DNA of 64,000 nt. Origin: Symsagittifera roscoffensis. Its lineage: Eukaryota > Xenacoelomorpha > Acoela > Convolutidae. Each line of letters begins with the position of its first letter. The stretch's first letter is position 1. The stretch spans positions 6,736,647 to 6,800,646 of the forward strand of contig NC_087067.1 of NCBI RefSeq assembly GCF_963678635.1. The letters run 5' to 3'. This document shows positions 13,601-27,474 of this stretch, piece by piece. The translations under genes were made by a program, and so were the position numbers. The notes under the pieces were generated by a model, which was not told the origin of the DNA, did no database searches, and worked only from the letters and a program-made list of their open reading frames with translations.

Positions 13601-15829
13601 AAAAGCACCGCACTATGGGTTTGAGAAATTCAAATTCGGTAAGGTTTTTTTTCAACTAAATTTTTTGGAAAAAAAACTGAAAAAATCGTAAAAAAAGCCA
13701 TATCTCGCAAACCATAACGATTTGAGCAGTCATACTTGGACGCTAGATTTGCAGCTCAGGAGTGTAATCCGATAGGACCCCACTATAGGGTTGAGAAAAT
13801 CAAGTTCGGCTAGTTTTTTTGTGTCTAAGCTTTTTGAAGAAAAAAAACTAAAAAATCATAAAAAACTCCATATCTCGAAAACCAACGGGACTTGAGCAGT
13901 CATACTAGGACGCTAGACTTGTAGCCCTCAAACTTACCCCGATAGCACCCCACTATAGAGTTGAGAAATTTAAGTTCGATTAGTTTTTTTTATCTAAGTT
14001 TTTCAAAAAAAAATTATTAAAACGCCTTATCTCGAAAACCAAAAAGATTTGAGCAGTCATACTTTGACGCTAGATTTGCAGCTCTTGAGCGTACCCCGAT
14101 AGGGATCCAAGAAAGGAGTGTTGAGAAAATCGAAAATCAAGTTCGGTTAGTTTTTTTATATCTAAGTTTTTCGAGAAAAGAATGAAAAATCATAAAAAAC
14201 GCCGTATCTCGAAAACCATCAAGATTTGAGCAGTCATACTTGGAGGCTAGATTCGCAGCCCTCGAGTGTACCCCGATAGCACTACACTATAGGGTTGGAA
14301 AATTCAAGTTCGGTTAGTTTTTTTTTGTATTTAAGTTTTTTGAAGAAAAAAAAAGAAAAAAGTTTAAAAAACGCCATATCTCGAAAACTATAAGAATTTG
14401 AACAGTCATACTTGAACGCTAAAATTAGAGCACTTGAGTGTACCCCAATAACACCGCACTTTGGGGTTGAGAAATTCCAGTTCAGTTAGTTTTTTTTAAC
14501 TAATTTTTTTGGAAAAAACTGAAAAAATCATAAAAAAAAGCCATTTTCCGAAAACCATAACGATTTGAGCAGTCATACTTGGACGCTAGATTTGTAGCTC
14601 AGAAGTGTAATCCGATAGGACCCCACTATAGGGTTGAGAAAATCAAATTCGTAGAGTTTTTTTGTATCTAAGCTTTTTGAAAAAAAAAACGAAAAATCAT
14701 AAGAAACGCCAAATCTCGAAAATCATCGGGATTTGAGCAGTCATACTAGGACGCTAGACTTGTAGCCCTCGAACTTACCCCGATAGCACCCCACTATAGA
14801 GTTGAGAAATTTAAGTTCGATTAGTTTTTTATATCTAAGTTTTTTCAAAAACAAATCCTAAAAAACGCCTTATCTCGAAAACCAAAAAGATTTGAGCAGT
14901 CATACTTTGACGCTAGATTTGCAGCTCTTGAGCGTACCCCGATAGGGACCCAATATAGGAGGGTTGAGAAAATTGAAAGTCAAGTTCGGTTAGTTTTTTA
15001 TATCCAAGTTTTTTGAGAAAGAATGAAAAATCATTAAAAAAGCCATATCTCGAAAACCATCAAGATTTGAGCAGTCATACTTGGAGGCTAGATTCGCAGC
15101 CCTCGAGTGTACCCCGATAGCACTACACTATAGGGTTGGAAAATTCAAGTTCGGTTAGTTTTTTTATATTTAAATTTTTTGAAGAAAAATAAAGAAAAAA
15201 TTTAAAAAACGCCATATCTCGAAAACTTTAAGAATTTGAACAGTCATACTTGAACGCTAAAATTAGAGCACTTGAGTGTACCCCAATAACACCGCACTTT
15301 GGGGTTGAGAAAATCCAGTTCAGTTAGTTTTTTTTAACTAATTTTTTTGGAAAAAACTGAAAAAATCATTAAAAAAAGCCATTTCTCGAAAACCATAACA
15401 ATTTGAGCAGTCATACTTGGACGCTAGATTTGCAACTCAGGAGTGTAATCCGATAAGTCCCCACTATAAGATTGAGAAAATCAAATTCGTAGAGTTTTTT
15501 TGTATCTAAGCTTTTTGAAGAAAAAAAAACGAAAAATCATAAGAAACGCCAAATCTCGAAAACCATCGGGATTTGAGCAGTCATACTAGGACGCTAGACT
15601 TGTAGCCCTCGAACTTACCCCGATAGCACCCCACTATAGAGTTGAGAAATTTAAGTTCGATTAGTTTTTTATATCTAAGTTTTTTCAAAAAAAAATCCTA
15701 AAAAACTGATTTGAGAAAATTGAAAGTCAAGTTCGGTTAGTTTTTTATATCCAAGTTTTTTGAGAAAGAATGAAAAATCATTTAAAAAAAGCCATTTCTC
15801 GAAAACCATAACAATTTGAGCAGTCATAC

Positions 15830-18800
15830 TTGGACGCTAGATTTGCAGCTCAGGAGTGTAATCCGATAGGACCCCACTATAGGGTTGAGAAAGTCAAATT
15901 CGGCTAGTTTTTTTGTATCTAAGCTTTTTGAAAAAAAAACTAAAAAATCATAAAAAAACGCCATATCTCGAAAACCATCGGGATTTGAGCAGTCATACTA
16001 GGACACTAGACTTGTAGCCCTCGAACTTACCCTGATAGCACCCCACTATAGAGTTGAGAAATTTAAGTTCGATTAGTTTTTTATATCTAAGTTTTTTCAA
16101 AAAAAAATCCTAAAAAACTCCTTATCTCGAAAACCAAAAAGATTTGAGCAGTCATACTTTGACGCTAGATTTGCGGCTCTTGAGCGTACCCCGATAGGGA
16201 CCCAATATAGGAGGGTTGAGAAAATTGAAAGTCAATTTCAATTAGTTTTTTATATCCAAATTTTTTGACAAAAGAATGAAAAATCATTAAAAAAAGCCAT
16301 ATCTCGAAAACCATAACGATTTGAGCGGTCATACTTGGACGATAAATTTGCAGCTCAGGAGTGCAATCCGATAGGACCCCACTATAGGGTTGAGAAAATC
16401 AAATTCGGCTAGTTTTTTTGTATCTAAGCTTTTTGAAGAAAAAAAAACTAAAATATCATTAAAAAACGACATATCTCGAAAACCATCGGGATTTGAGCAG
16501 TCATACTAGGACGCTAGACTTGTAGCCCTCGAACTTACCCCGATAGCACCCCACTATAGAGTTGAGAAATTTAAGTTCGATTAGTTTTTTATATCTAAGT
16601 TTTTTCAAAAAAAAATCCTAAAAAACTCCTTATCTCGAAAACCAAAAAGATTTGAGCAGTCATACTTTGACGCTAGATTTGCAGCTCTTGAGCGTACCCC
16701 GATAGGGACCCAATATAGGAGGGTTGAGAAAATTGAAAGTCAAGTTCGGTTAGTTTTTTATATCCAAGTTTTTTGAGAAAGAATGAAAAATCATTAAAAA
16801 AGCCATATCTCGAAAACCATCAAGATTTGAGCAGTCATACTTGGAGGCTAGATTCGCAGCCCTCGAGTGTACCCCGATAGCACTACACTATAGGGTTGGA
16901 AAATTCAAGTTCGGTTAGTTTTTTTATATTTAAATTTTTTGAAGAAAAATAAAGAAAAAATTTAAAAAACGCCATATCTCGAAAACTATAAGAATTTGAA
17001 CAGTCATACTTGAACGCTAAAATTAGAGCACTTGAGTGTACCCCAATAACACCGCACTTTAGGGTTGAGAAATTCCAGTTCAGTTAGTTTTTTTTAACTA
17101 ATTTTTTTGGAAAAAACTGAAAAAATCATTAAAAAAAGCCATTTCTCGAAAACCATAACGATTTGAGCAGTCATACTTGGACGCTAGATTTGCAACTCAG
17201 GAGTGTAATCCGATAAGACCCCACTATATTTTTTTTGTATCTAAGCTTTTTGAAGAAAAAAAAACGAAAAATCATAAGAAACGCCAAATCTCGAAAACCA
17301 TCGGGATTTGAGCAGTCATACTAGGACGCTAGACTTCTAGCCCTCGAACTTACCCCGATAGCACCCCGCTATAGAGTTGAGAAATTTAAGTTCGATTAGT
17401 TTTTTATATCTAAGTTTTTTCAAAAAAAAATCCTAAAAAACTCCTTATCTCGAAAACCAAAAAGATTTGAGCAGTCATAATTTGACGCTAGATTTGCAGC
17501 TCTTGAGCGTACCCCGATAGGGACCCAATATAGGAGGATTGAGAAAATTGAAAGTCAAGTTCGGTTAGTTTTTTAATTCCAAGTTTTTTGATAAAGAATG
17601 AAAAATCATTAAAAAAAAAGCCATTTCTCGAAAACCATAACAATTTGAGCAGTCATACTTGGACGCTAGATTTGCAGCTCAGGAGTGTAATCCGATAGGA
17701 CCCCACTATAGGGTTGAGAAAGTCAAATTCGGCTAGTTTTTTTGTATCTAAGCTTTTTGAAAAAAAAACTAAAAAATCATAAAAAAAACGCCATATCTCG
17801 AAAACCATCGGGATTTGAGCAGTCATACTAGGACGCTAGACTTGTAGCCCTCGAACTTACCCCGATAGCACCCCACTATAGAGTTGAGAAATTTAAGTTC
17901 GATTAGTTTTTTATATCTAAGATTTTTCAAAAAAAAATCCTAAAAAACGCCTTATCTCAAAAAGATTTGAGCAGTCATACTTTGACGCTAGATTTGCGGC
18001 TCTTGAGCGTACCCCGATAGGGACCCAATATAGGAGGGTTGAGAAAATTGAAAGTCAATTTCAATTAGTTTTTTATATCCAAATTTTTTGACAAAAGAAT
18101 GAAAAATCATTAAAAAAAGCCATATCTCGAAAACCATAACGATTTGAGCGGTCATACTTGGACGATAAATTTGCAGCTCAGGAGTACAATCCGATAGGAC
18201 CCCACTATAAGGTTGAGAAAATCAAATTCGGCTAGTTTTTTTGTATCTAAGCTTTTTGAAGAAAAAAACTAAAATATCATAAAAAAACGACATATCTCGA
18301 AAACCATCGGGATTTGAGCAGTCATACTAGGACGCTAGACTTGTAGCCCTCGAACTTACCCCGATAGCACCCCACTATAGAGTTGAGAAATTTAAGTTCG
18401 ATTAGTTTTTTATATCTAAGTTTTTTCAAAAAAAAATCCTAAAAAACTCCTTATCTCGAAAACCAAAAAGATTTGAGCAGTCATAATTTGACGCTAGATT
18501 TGCAGCTCTTGAGCGTACCCCGATAGGGACCCAATATAGGAGGATTGAGAAAATTGAAAGTCAAGTTCGGTTAGTTTTTTATATCCAAGTTTTTTGATAA
18601 AGAATGAAAAATCATTAAAAAAAGCCATTTCTCGAAAACCATAACAATTTGAGCAGTCATACTTGGACGCTAGATTTGCAGCTCAGGAGTGTAATCCGAT
18701 AGGACCCCACTATAGGGTTGAGTAAGTCAAATTCGGCTAGTTTTTTTGTATCTAAGCTTTTTGAAAAAAAAACTAAAAAATCATAAAAAAACGCCATATC

Positions 18801-20670
18801 TCGAAAACCATCGGGATTTGAGCAGTCATACTAGGACGCTAGACTTGTAGCCCTCGAACTTACCCCGATAGCACCCCACTATAGAGTTGAGAAATTTAAG
18901 TTCGATTAGTTTTTTATATCTAAGATTTTTCAAAAAAAAATCCTAAAAAACGCCTTATCTCAAAAAGATTTGAGCAGTCATACTTTGACGCTAGATTTGC
19001 GGCTCTTGAGCGTACCCCGATAGGGACCCAATATAGGAGGGTTGAGAAAATTGAAAGTCAATTTCAATTAGTTTTTTATATCCAAATTTTTTGACAAAAG
19101 AATGAAAAATCATTAAAAAAAGCCATATCTCGAAAACCATAACGATTTGAGCGGTCATACTTGGACGATAAGTTTGCAGCTCAGGAGTGTAATCCGATAG
19201 GACCCCACTATAAGGTTGAGAAAATCAAATTCGGCTAGTTTTTTTGTATCTAAGCTTTTTGAAGAAAAAAAACTAAAATATCATAAAAAAACGACATATC
19301 TCGAAAACCATCGGGATTTGAGCAGTCATACTAGGACGCTAGACTTGTAGCCCTCGAACTTACCCCGATAGCACCCCACTATAGAGTTGAGAAATTTAAG
19401 TTCGATTAGTTTTTTATATCTAAGTTTTTTCAAAAAAAAATCCTAAAAAACTCCTTATCTCGAAAACCAAAAAGATTTGAGCAGTCATACTTTGACGCTA
19501 GATTTGCAGCTCTTGAGCGTACCCCGATAGGGACCCAATATAGGAGGGTTGAGAAAATTGAAAGTCAAGTTCGGTTAGTTTTTTATATCCAAGTTTTTTG
19601 AGAAAGAATGAAAAATCATTTTAAAAAAAGCCATTTCTCGAAAACCATAACAATTTGAGCAGTCATACTTGGACGCTAGATTTGCAGCTCAGGAGTGTAA
19701 TCCGATAGGACCCCACTATAGGGTTGAGAAAGTCAAATTCGGCTAGTTTTTTTGTATCTAAGCTTTTTGAAAAAAAAACTAAAAAATCATAAAAAAACGC
19801 CATATCTCGAAAACCATCGGGATTTGAGCAGTCATACTAGGACGCTAGACTTGTAGCCCTCGAACTTACCCCGATAGCACCCCACTATAGAGTTGAGAAA
19901 ATTAAGATCGATTAGTTTTTTATATCTAAGATTTTTCAAAAAAAAATCCTAAAAAACGCCTTATCTCAAAAAGATTTGAGCAGTCATACTTTGATGCTAG
20001 ATTTGCGGCTCTTGAGCGTACCCCGATAGGGACCCAATATAGGAGGGTTGAGAAAATTGAAAGTCAATTTCAATTAGTTTTTTATATCCAAATTTTTTGA
20101 CAAAAGAATGAAAAATCATTAAAAAAAGCCATATCTCGAAAACCATAACGATTTGAGCGGTCATACTTGGACGATAAATTTGCAGCTCAGGAGTGCAATC
20201 CGATAGGACCCCACTATAGGGTTGAGAAAATCAAATTCGGCTAGTTTTTTTGTATCTAAGCTTTTTGAAGAAAAAAAACTAAAATATCATAAAAAAACGA
20301 CATATCTCGAAAACCATCGGGATTTGAGCAGTCTTACTAGGACGCTAGACTTGTAGCCCTCGAACTTACCCTGATAGCACCCCACTATAGAGTTGAGAAA
20401 TTTAAGTTCGATTAGTTTTTTTTATCTAAGTTTTTTCAAAAAAAAATTCTAAAAACGCCTTATCTCGAAAACCAAAAAGATTTGAGCAGTCATAGTTTGA
20501 CGCTACATTTGCAGCTCTTGAGCGTACCCCGATAGGGACCCAATATAGGAGGGTTGAGAAAATTGAAAGTCAAGTTCGGTTAGTTTTTTATATCCAAGTT
20601 TTTTGAGAAAGAATGAAAAATCATAATAAAAGCCATATCTCGAAAACCATAACAATTTGAGCAGTCATAC
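15830..20670. repeat. Satellite zone with ~1004-bp (6-monomer) higher-order repeat
   Basis: The start of one monomer type (AACAATTTGAGCAGTCATACTTGG) lies at about 17658, 18662, 19668 and 20670, giving periods of 1004, 1006 and 1002 bp. Private variants travel with the period, such as GAGCGGTCATACTTGGACGA and CAATTTCAATTAGTTTTTTA. Adjacent copies differ at only a few positions, so this is among the most recently homogenised parts. The region from 15830 to 17650 carries related but less regular units. Confidence 0.85.
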
Positions 20671-21309
20671 TTGGACGCTAGATTTGCAGCTCAGGAGTGT
20701 AATCCGATAGGACCCCACTATAGGGTTGAGAAAATCAAATTCGGCTAGTTTTTTTGTATCTAAGCTTTTTGAAAAAAAAACTAAAAAATCATAAAAAAAC
20801 GCCATATCTCGAAAACCATCGGGATTTGAGCAGTCATACTAGGACGCTAGACTTGTAGCCCTCGAACTTACCCCGATAGCACCCCACTATAGAGTTGAGA
20901 AATTTAAGTTCGATTAGTTTTTTATATCTAAGTTTTTTTCAAAAAAAAATTCTAAAAAACGCCTTATCTCAAAAAGATTTGAGCAGTCATACTTTGACGC
21001 TAGATTTGCAGCTCTTGAGCGTACCCCGATAGGGACCCAATATAGGAGGGTTGAGAAAATTGAAAGTCAATTTCGGTTAGTTTTTTATATCCAAATTTTT
21101 TGACAAAAGAATGAAAAATCATTGGAAAAAAGTCATATCTCGAAAACCATAACGATTTGAGCGGTCATACTTGGACGATAAATTTGCAGCTCAGGAGTGT
21201 AATCCGATAGGACCCCACTATAGGGTTGAGAAAATCAAATTCGGCTAGTTTTTTTGTATCTAAGCTTTTCGAAGAAAAAAAACTAAAATATCATAAAAAA
21301 CGCCATATC

Positions 21310-24300
21310 TCGAAAACCATCGGGATTTGAGCAGTCATACTAGGACGCTAGACTTGTAGCCCTCAAACATACCCCGATAGCACCCCACTATAGAGTTGAG
21401 AAATTTAAGTTCGCTTAGTTTTTTATAACAAAGTTTTTTCAAAAAAAATCCTAAAAAAAACGCCTTATCTCGAAAACCAAAAAGATTTGAGCAGTCATAC
21501 TTTGACGCTAAATTTGCAGCTCCTGAGCGTACCCCGATAGGGCCCCAATATAGGAGGGTTGAAAAAATCGAAAATCAAGTTCGGTTAGTTTTTTATATTT
21601 AAGTTTTTTGAGAAAAGAATGAAAAATCCTAAAAAACGCCATATCTCGAAAACCATCAAGATTTGAGCAGTCACACTTGGAGGCTAGATTCGCAGTTCTC
21701 GAGTGTACCCCGATAGCACTACATTATAGGGTTGGAAAATTCAACTTCGGTTAGTTTTTTTATATCTAAGTTTTTTGAAGAAAAAAAAATTTTCAAAAAC
21801 GCCATATCTCGAAAACTATACGAATTTGAGCAGTCATACTTGAACGCTATAATTAGAGTACTTGAGTGTACCCCAAAAGCACCGCACTATGGGTTTGAGA
21901 AATTCAAATTCGGTAAGGTTTTTTTTCAACTAAATTTTTTGGAAAAAAACTGAAAAAATAATAAAAAAAAGCCCTATCTCGCAAACCATAACGATTTGAG
22001 CAGTCATACTTGGACGCTAGATTTGCAGCTCAGGAGTGTAATCCGATAGGACCCCACTATAGTGTTGAGAAAATCAAATTCGGCTGGTTTTTTTGTATCT
22101 AAGCTTTTTGAAGAAAAAAAATAAAAAATCATAAAAAACTCCATATCTCAAAAACCAACGGGATTTGAGCAGTCATACTAGGACGCTAGACTTGTAGCCC
22201 TCAAACTTACCCCGATAGCACCCCACTATAGAGTTGAGAAATTTAAGTTCGCTTAGTTTTTTATAACTAAATTTTTTCAAAAAAAAATCCTAAAAATTGC
22301 CTTATCTCGAAAACCAAAAAGATTTGAGCTGTCATACTTTGACGCTAGATTTGCAGCTCCTGAGCGTACCCCGATAGGTCCCCAATATAGGAGGGTTGAA
22401 AAAATCGAAAATCAAGTTCGGTTAGTTTTTTATATCTAAGTTTTTTGAGACAAGAATGAAAAATCATAAAAAACGCCATATCTCGAAAACCATCAAGATT
22501 TGAGCAGTCATACTTGGAGGCTAGATTCGCAGTTCTCGAGTGTACCCCGATAGCACTACAATATAGGGTTGGAAAATTCAAGTTCGGTTAGTTTTTTTAT
22601 ATCTAAGTTTTTTGAAGAAAAAAAAAGAAAAAATTTTCAAAAACGCCAGATCTCGAAAAAAAACTAAAATATCATAAAAAACGCCATATCTCGAAAACCA
22701 TCGGGATTTGAGCAGTCATACTAGGACGCTAGACTTGTAGCCCTCAAACATACCCCGATAGCACCCCACTATAGAGTTGAGAAATTTAAGTTCGCTTAGT
22801 TTTTTATAACAAAGTTTTTTCAAAAAAAATCCTAAAAAAAACGCCTTATCTCGAAAACCAAAAAGATTTGAGCAGTCATACTTTGACGCTAAATTTGCAG
22901 CTCCTGAGCGTACCCCGATAGGGCCCCAATATAGGAGGGTTGAAAAAATCGAAAATCAAGTTCGGTTAGTTTTTTATATTTAAGTTTTTTGAGAAAAGAA
23001 TGAAAAATCATAAAAAACGCCATATCTCGAAAACCATCAAGATTTGAGCAGTCACACTTGGAGGCTAGATTCGCAGTTCTCGAGTGTACCCCGATAGCAC
23101 TACATTATAGGGTTGGAAAATTCAACTTCGGCTAGTTTTTTTATATCTAAGTTTTTTGAAGAAAAAAAAATTTTCAAAAACGCCATATCTCGAAAACTAT
23201 AAGAATTTGAGCAGTCATACTTGAACGCTATAATTAGAGTACTTGAGTGTACCCCAAAAGCACCGCACTATGGGTTTGAGAAATTCAAATTCGGTAAGGT
23301 TTTTTTTCAACTAAATTTTTTGGAAAAAAACTGAAAAAATCATAAAAAAAAGCCCTATCTCGCAAACCATAACGATTTGAGCAGTCATACTTGGACGCTA
23401 GATTTGCAGCTCAGGAGTGTAATCTGATAGGACCCCACTATAAGGTTGAGAAAATCAAATTCGGCTGTTTTTTTTGTATCTAAGCTTTTTGAAGAAAAAA
23501 AAAATCATAAAAAACTCCATATCTCAAAAACCAACGGGATTTGAGCAGTCATACTAGGACGCTAGACTTGTAGCCCTCAAACTTACCCCGATAGCACCCC
23601 ACTATAGAGTTGAAAAATTTAAGTTCGCTTAGTTTTTTATAACTAAATTTTTTCAAAAAAAAATCCTAAAAATTGCCTTATCTCGAAAACCAAAAAGATT
23701 TGAGCTGTCATACTTTGACGCTAGATTTGCAGCTCCTGAGCGTACCCCGATAGGTCCCCAATATAGGAGGGTTGAAAAAATCGAAAATCAAGTTCGGTTA
23801 GTTTTTTTTATCTAAGTTTTTTGAGACAAGAATGAAAAATCATAAAAAACGCCATATCTCGAAAACCATCAAGATTTGAGCAGTCATACTTGGAGGCTAG
23901 ATTCGCAGTTCTCGAGTGTACCCCGATAGCACTACAATATAGGGTTGGAAAATTCAAGTTCGGTTAGTTTTTTTATATCTAAGTTTTTTGAAGAAAAAAA
24001 AAGAAAAAATTTTCAAAAACGCCAGATCTCGAAAACCATCGGGATTTGAGCAGTCATACTAGGACGCTAGACTTGTAGCCCTCAAACATACCCCGATAGC
24101 ACCCCACTATAGAGTTGAGAAATTTAAGTTCGCTTAGTTTTTTATAACAAAGTTTTTTCAAAAAAAATCCTAAAAAAAACGCCTTATCTCGAAAACCAAA
24201 AAGATTTGAGCAGTCATACTTTGACGCTAAATTTGCAGCTCCTGAGCGTACCCCGATAGGGCCCCAATATAGGAGGGTTGAAAAAATCGAAAATCAAGTT

Positions 24301-25370
24301 CGGTTAGTTTTTTATATTTAAGTTTTTTGAGAAAAGAATGAAAAATCATAAAAAACGCCATATCTCGAAAACCATCAAGATTTGAGCAGTCACACTTGGA
24401 GGCTAGATTCGCAGTTCTCGAGTGTACCCCGATAGCACTACATTATAGGGTTGGAAAATTCAACTTCGGTTAGTTTTTTTATATCTAAGTTTTTTGAAGA
24501 AAAAAAAATTTTCAAAAACGCCATATCTCGAAAACTATAAGAATTTGAGCAGTCATACTTGAACGCTATAATTAGAGTACTTGAGTGTACCCCAAAAGCA
24601 CCGCACTATGGGTTTGAGAAATTCAAATTCGGTAAGGTTTTTTTTCAACTAAATTTTTTGGAAAAAAACTGAAAAAATCATAAAAAAAGCCCTATCTCGC
24701 AAACCATAACGATTTGAGCAGTCATACTTGGACGCTAGATTTGCAGCTCAGGAGTGTAATCCGATAGGACCCCACTATAAGGTTGAGAAAATCAAATTCG
24801 GCTGGTTTTTTTGTATCTAAGCTTTTTGAAGAAAAAAAAATCATAAAAAACTCCATATCTCAAAAACCAACGGGATTTGAGCAGTCATACTAGGACGCTA
24901 GACTTGTAGCCCTCAAACTTACCCCGATAGCACCCCACTATAGAGTTGAGAAATTTAAGTTCGCTTAGTTTTTTATAACTAAATTTTTTCAAAAAAAAAT
25001 CCTAAAAATTGCCTTATCTCGAAAACCAAAAAGATTTGAGCTGTCATACTTTGACGCTAGATTTGCAGCTCCTGAGCGTACCCCGATAGGTCCCCAATAT
25101 AGGAGGGTTGAAAAAATCGAAAATCAAGTTCGGTTAGTTTTTTATATCTAAGTTTTTTGAGACAAGAATGAAAAATCATAAAAAACGCCATATCTCGAAA
25201 ACCATCAAGATTTGAGCAGTCATACTTGGAGGCTAGATTCGCAGTTCTCGAGTGTACCCCGATAGCACTACAATATAGGGTTGGAAAATTCAAGTTCGGT
25301 TAGTTTTTTTATATCTAAGTTTTTTGAAGAAAAAAAAAGAAAAAATTTTCAAAAACGCCAGATCTCGAAA
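21310..25370. repeat. Satellite zone with ~1340-1380-bp (8-monomer) higher-order repeat, three copies
   Basis: The marker CCCTCAAACATACCCCGATAG occurs at about 21360, 22741 and 24078, giving periods of ~1380 and ~1338 bp. Counting GAGCAGTCAT or GAGCTGTCAT blocks gives eight monomers per unit. The three copies are near identical. They join at a monomer carrying GCCAGATCTCGAAAA (near 22650, 24020 and 25360), and the first junction has about 40 extra bases. Confidence 0.85.
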
Positions 25371-26131
25371 ACTATAAGAATTTGAGCAGTCATACCTGAA
25401 TGCAATAATTAGAGCACTTGAGTGTACCCCAATTGCACCGCACTATGGGGTTGAGAAATTCAAGTTCGGTTAGTTTTTTTTAACTAAGTTTTTTGTAAAA
25501 AACTGAAAAAATCATAAAAAAGCCATATCTCGAAAACCATAATGATTTGAGCAGTCATACTTGGACGCTAGATTTGCAGCTCAGGAGGTTAATCCGATAG
25601 GACCCCACTATAAGGTTGAGAAAATCAAAATCGGTTAATTTTTTTGTATCTAAGCTTTTTGAAAAAAAACCGATAAAATCATAAAAAACGCCATACCTCG
25701 AAAACCAACGGGATTTGAGCAGTCATACTAGGACGCTAGACTTGTAGCCCTCAAACTTACCCCGATAGCACCCCACTATAGAGTTGAGAAATTTAAGTTC
25801 GATTAGTTTTTTATATCTAAATTTTTGTCAAAAAAAAATCGTAAAAAACGCCTTACCTCGAAAACCAAAAAGATTTGAGCAGTCATACTTTGACGCTAAA
25901 TTTGCAGCTCCTGAGCGTACCCCGATAGGGCCCCAATATAGGAGAGTTGAAAAAATTGAAAATCAAGTTCGGTTAGTTTTTTATATCTAAGTTTTTTGAG
26001 AAAAGAATGAAAAATCATAAAAAACGCCATGTCTCGAAAACCATCAGGATTTGAGCAGTCATACTTGGAGGCCAGATTCGCAGCCCTCGAGTGTACCCCG
26101 ATAGCACCCCACTATGGGTTGCGAAATTCAA

Positions 26132-26489
26132 ATGTTTTTAAGTAAACTGTGAAAGAAAAACTGTGATAGTTATACGTTGCGATTAAAGGAAAAAATGTGA
26201 AGAGTTTTGAAGCATTCGAGCTCCATCAGATTTCGAAACGCTGACTTGAGTAAACTTTTCAACCCTTGCATATTTTAGCCGTTTATTAGACCAGCATAAG
26301 GACTTCCTAAACCTGTGCTAAATGAAATTTTAATATACGATATAGCATAACACGTGCAAAAAACACCTCCGTTAAACATGCAAAAAATAATACGTTGAAA
26401 AGTTTAAACATGCAAAGATAGAGTTCTCTTAAACATGTCAACATAGGGACTTCTTAAACATGTGTCACATGAAACGCCAGTTAAATAAC

Positions 26490-26549
<60 letters not shown>

Positions 26550-27390
26550 TAGAGATAAAGTCAGAGAAAACAAGTTCGAAACATCTTACACCCCTCTGAA
26601 GAATATTTAGAACAATTTGATCAGCAAAACTGCTGAGAAAAATAATTCTGATTTGCAACCATAAGAGTGTAAACTATTCGAAAGGTTTGCTTAAAAAACC
26701 CTTCAACAGTATTTCATGCAATCACGCTTTTATGATTTATTGCACACCTTTTTCGTATAATCATAGTGTTCAGATTTGTAATCAATTTAGCTCCAAAATA
26801 TTCAAAAGGTTGCAAAAGTTACATTTGTTTCAAAAATTGAAAACTGTTGTTACTATGTTTTTTTTTGAAAACCATAACTTTACATTCACGAAATTTACAA
26901 AATTACGAACAATTTACAAAACTTGTTGAAAGCCCAGCAGTTCTTAACATCTTTCAAGATTTTTTTGGATTTTTTACAAACTGTGCAAAAACCTTTAACA
27001 TGACTAGATGAAACTTTCGACATATTTTTAAAAGTCTCTCAGGACTAAAATCTATTGGGGAGGCATTTTTGGGCTGATTTAACGGATTTTTGACATACAA
27101 AAACGTAATCTTCAGGGCAAAGACTGCCCGCAAAATACCGAAAGATGAAAGTTTTTTTTAAAAAAAATTGGAATTAATGAAGCTGAAAGTTTACAAAACA
27201 GATGTCAAGCTTTAAAAACTTTATGTACAAAAACTGAATGAAGTTACATTTCCCCTTTTGATCAAGTTAGGACCCTACCCCCAAATTTTAATTTGGATTC
27301 AATTTTCTCGACGCTGCAATCAAAATACTCGATACTGATCGAATGAATCTTCAGCTTAGAACCAAGCCAACATACCCTCCAAATATAAAG
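26132..27390. other. Spacer between satellite and CNT cluster
   Basis: AT-rich non-coding DNA. It holds short repeats of TTAAACATG near 26373-26460 and a GATA microsatellite. From 26723 rightwards it belongs to the left unit of the CNT tandem duplication. On the minus strand an AATAAA at 26736-26741 (TTTATT on plus) could serve as poly(A) signal for the fragment gene. Confidence 0.6.
26490..26549. repeat. (GATA)n microsatellite
   Basis: Fifteen perfect tandem GATA units, ending in GATTAGAGATAAAG. The minus-strand frame reads as alternating Ser-Ile-Tyr-Leu and is not a gene. Confidence 0.97.
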
Positions 27391-27398
27391 GTTTAAAT

Positions 27399-27436
27399 GG
27401 GTGGTGGTGGTGGTGGTGGGGGGGGGGGTAGGGGAG
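27399..27436. repeat. GGT repeat and G-run (unit 1)
   Basis: (GGT)n followed by a run of about eleven G, downstream of the transporter fragment stop codon. The G-rich strand is the plus strand, that is, the template strand of the transporter copy. It has potential to form a G-quadruplex. Confidence 0.9.
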
Positions 27437-27474
27437 GATGCCAACTTGTTACAAGAGTATAAATGCCCGATGAC

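Larger units (their letters stand above)
345..26131. repeat. Satellite array, ~167-bp monomer, with higher-order repeats
   Basis: About 150 head-to-tail monomers. Each contains the recurring blocks CCATATCTCGAAAACCAT, GATTTGAGCAGTCATACT, a 'GACGCTAGATTTGCAGC' block, 'ACCCCGATAG', 'CACTATAG', 'TTCGGTTAGTTTTTT' and A-rich runs. Spacing of the GAGCAGTCAT block is ~160-177 bp, and longer periods divide to ~167 bp per monomer. At least five monomer types can be told apart by the block after GAGCAGTCAT (TACTTGGACGC, TACTAGGACGC, TACTTTGACGC, TACTTGGAGGC, TACTTGAACGC). The first and last units are degenerate. Recurrent 60-80 codon frames on both strands follow the period and have no protein features. 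It could be centromeric, pericentromeric or subtelomeric; sequence alone does not decide. Confidence 0.97.

Noticed and set aside
4733-25293. Family of near-identical 60-80 codon minus-strand frames beginning MNFPTLYCSAIGVHSRTANL
   Set aside because: They coincide with particular satellite monomers, repeat with the HOR period, and are interrupted in sister monomers. This is an open frame created by the repeat, not a gene family.
345-26131. CRISPR-like array
   Set aside because: The spacing is filled by more of the same repeat, monomers are ~167 bp, and the context is eukaryotic.
26404-26658. 84-codon frame with Ser-Ile-Tyr-Leu repeats
   Set aside because: It is the translation of the GATA microsatellite.
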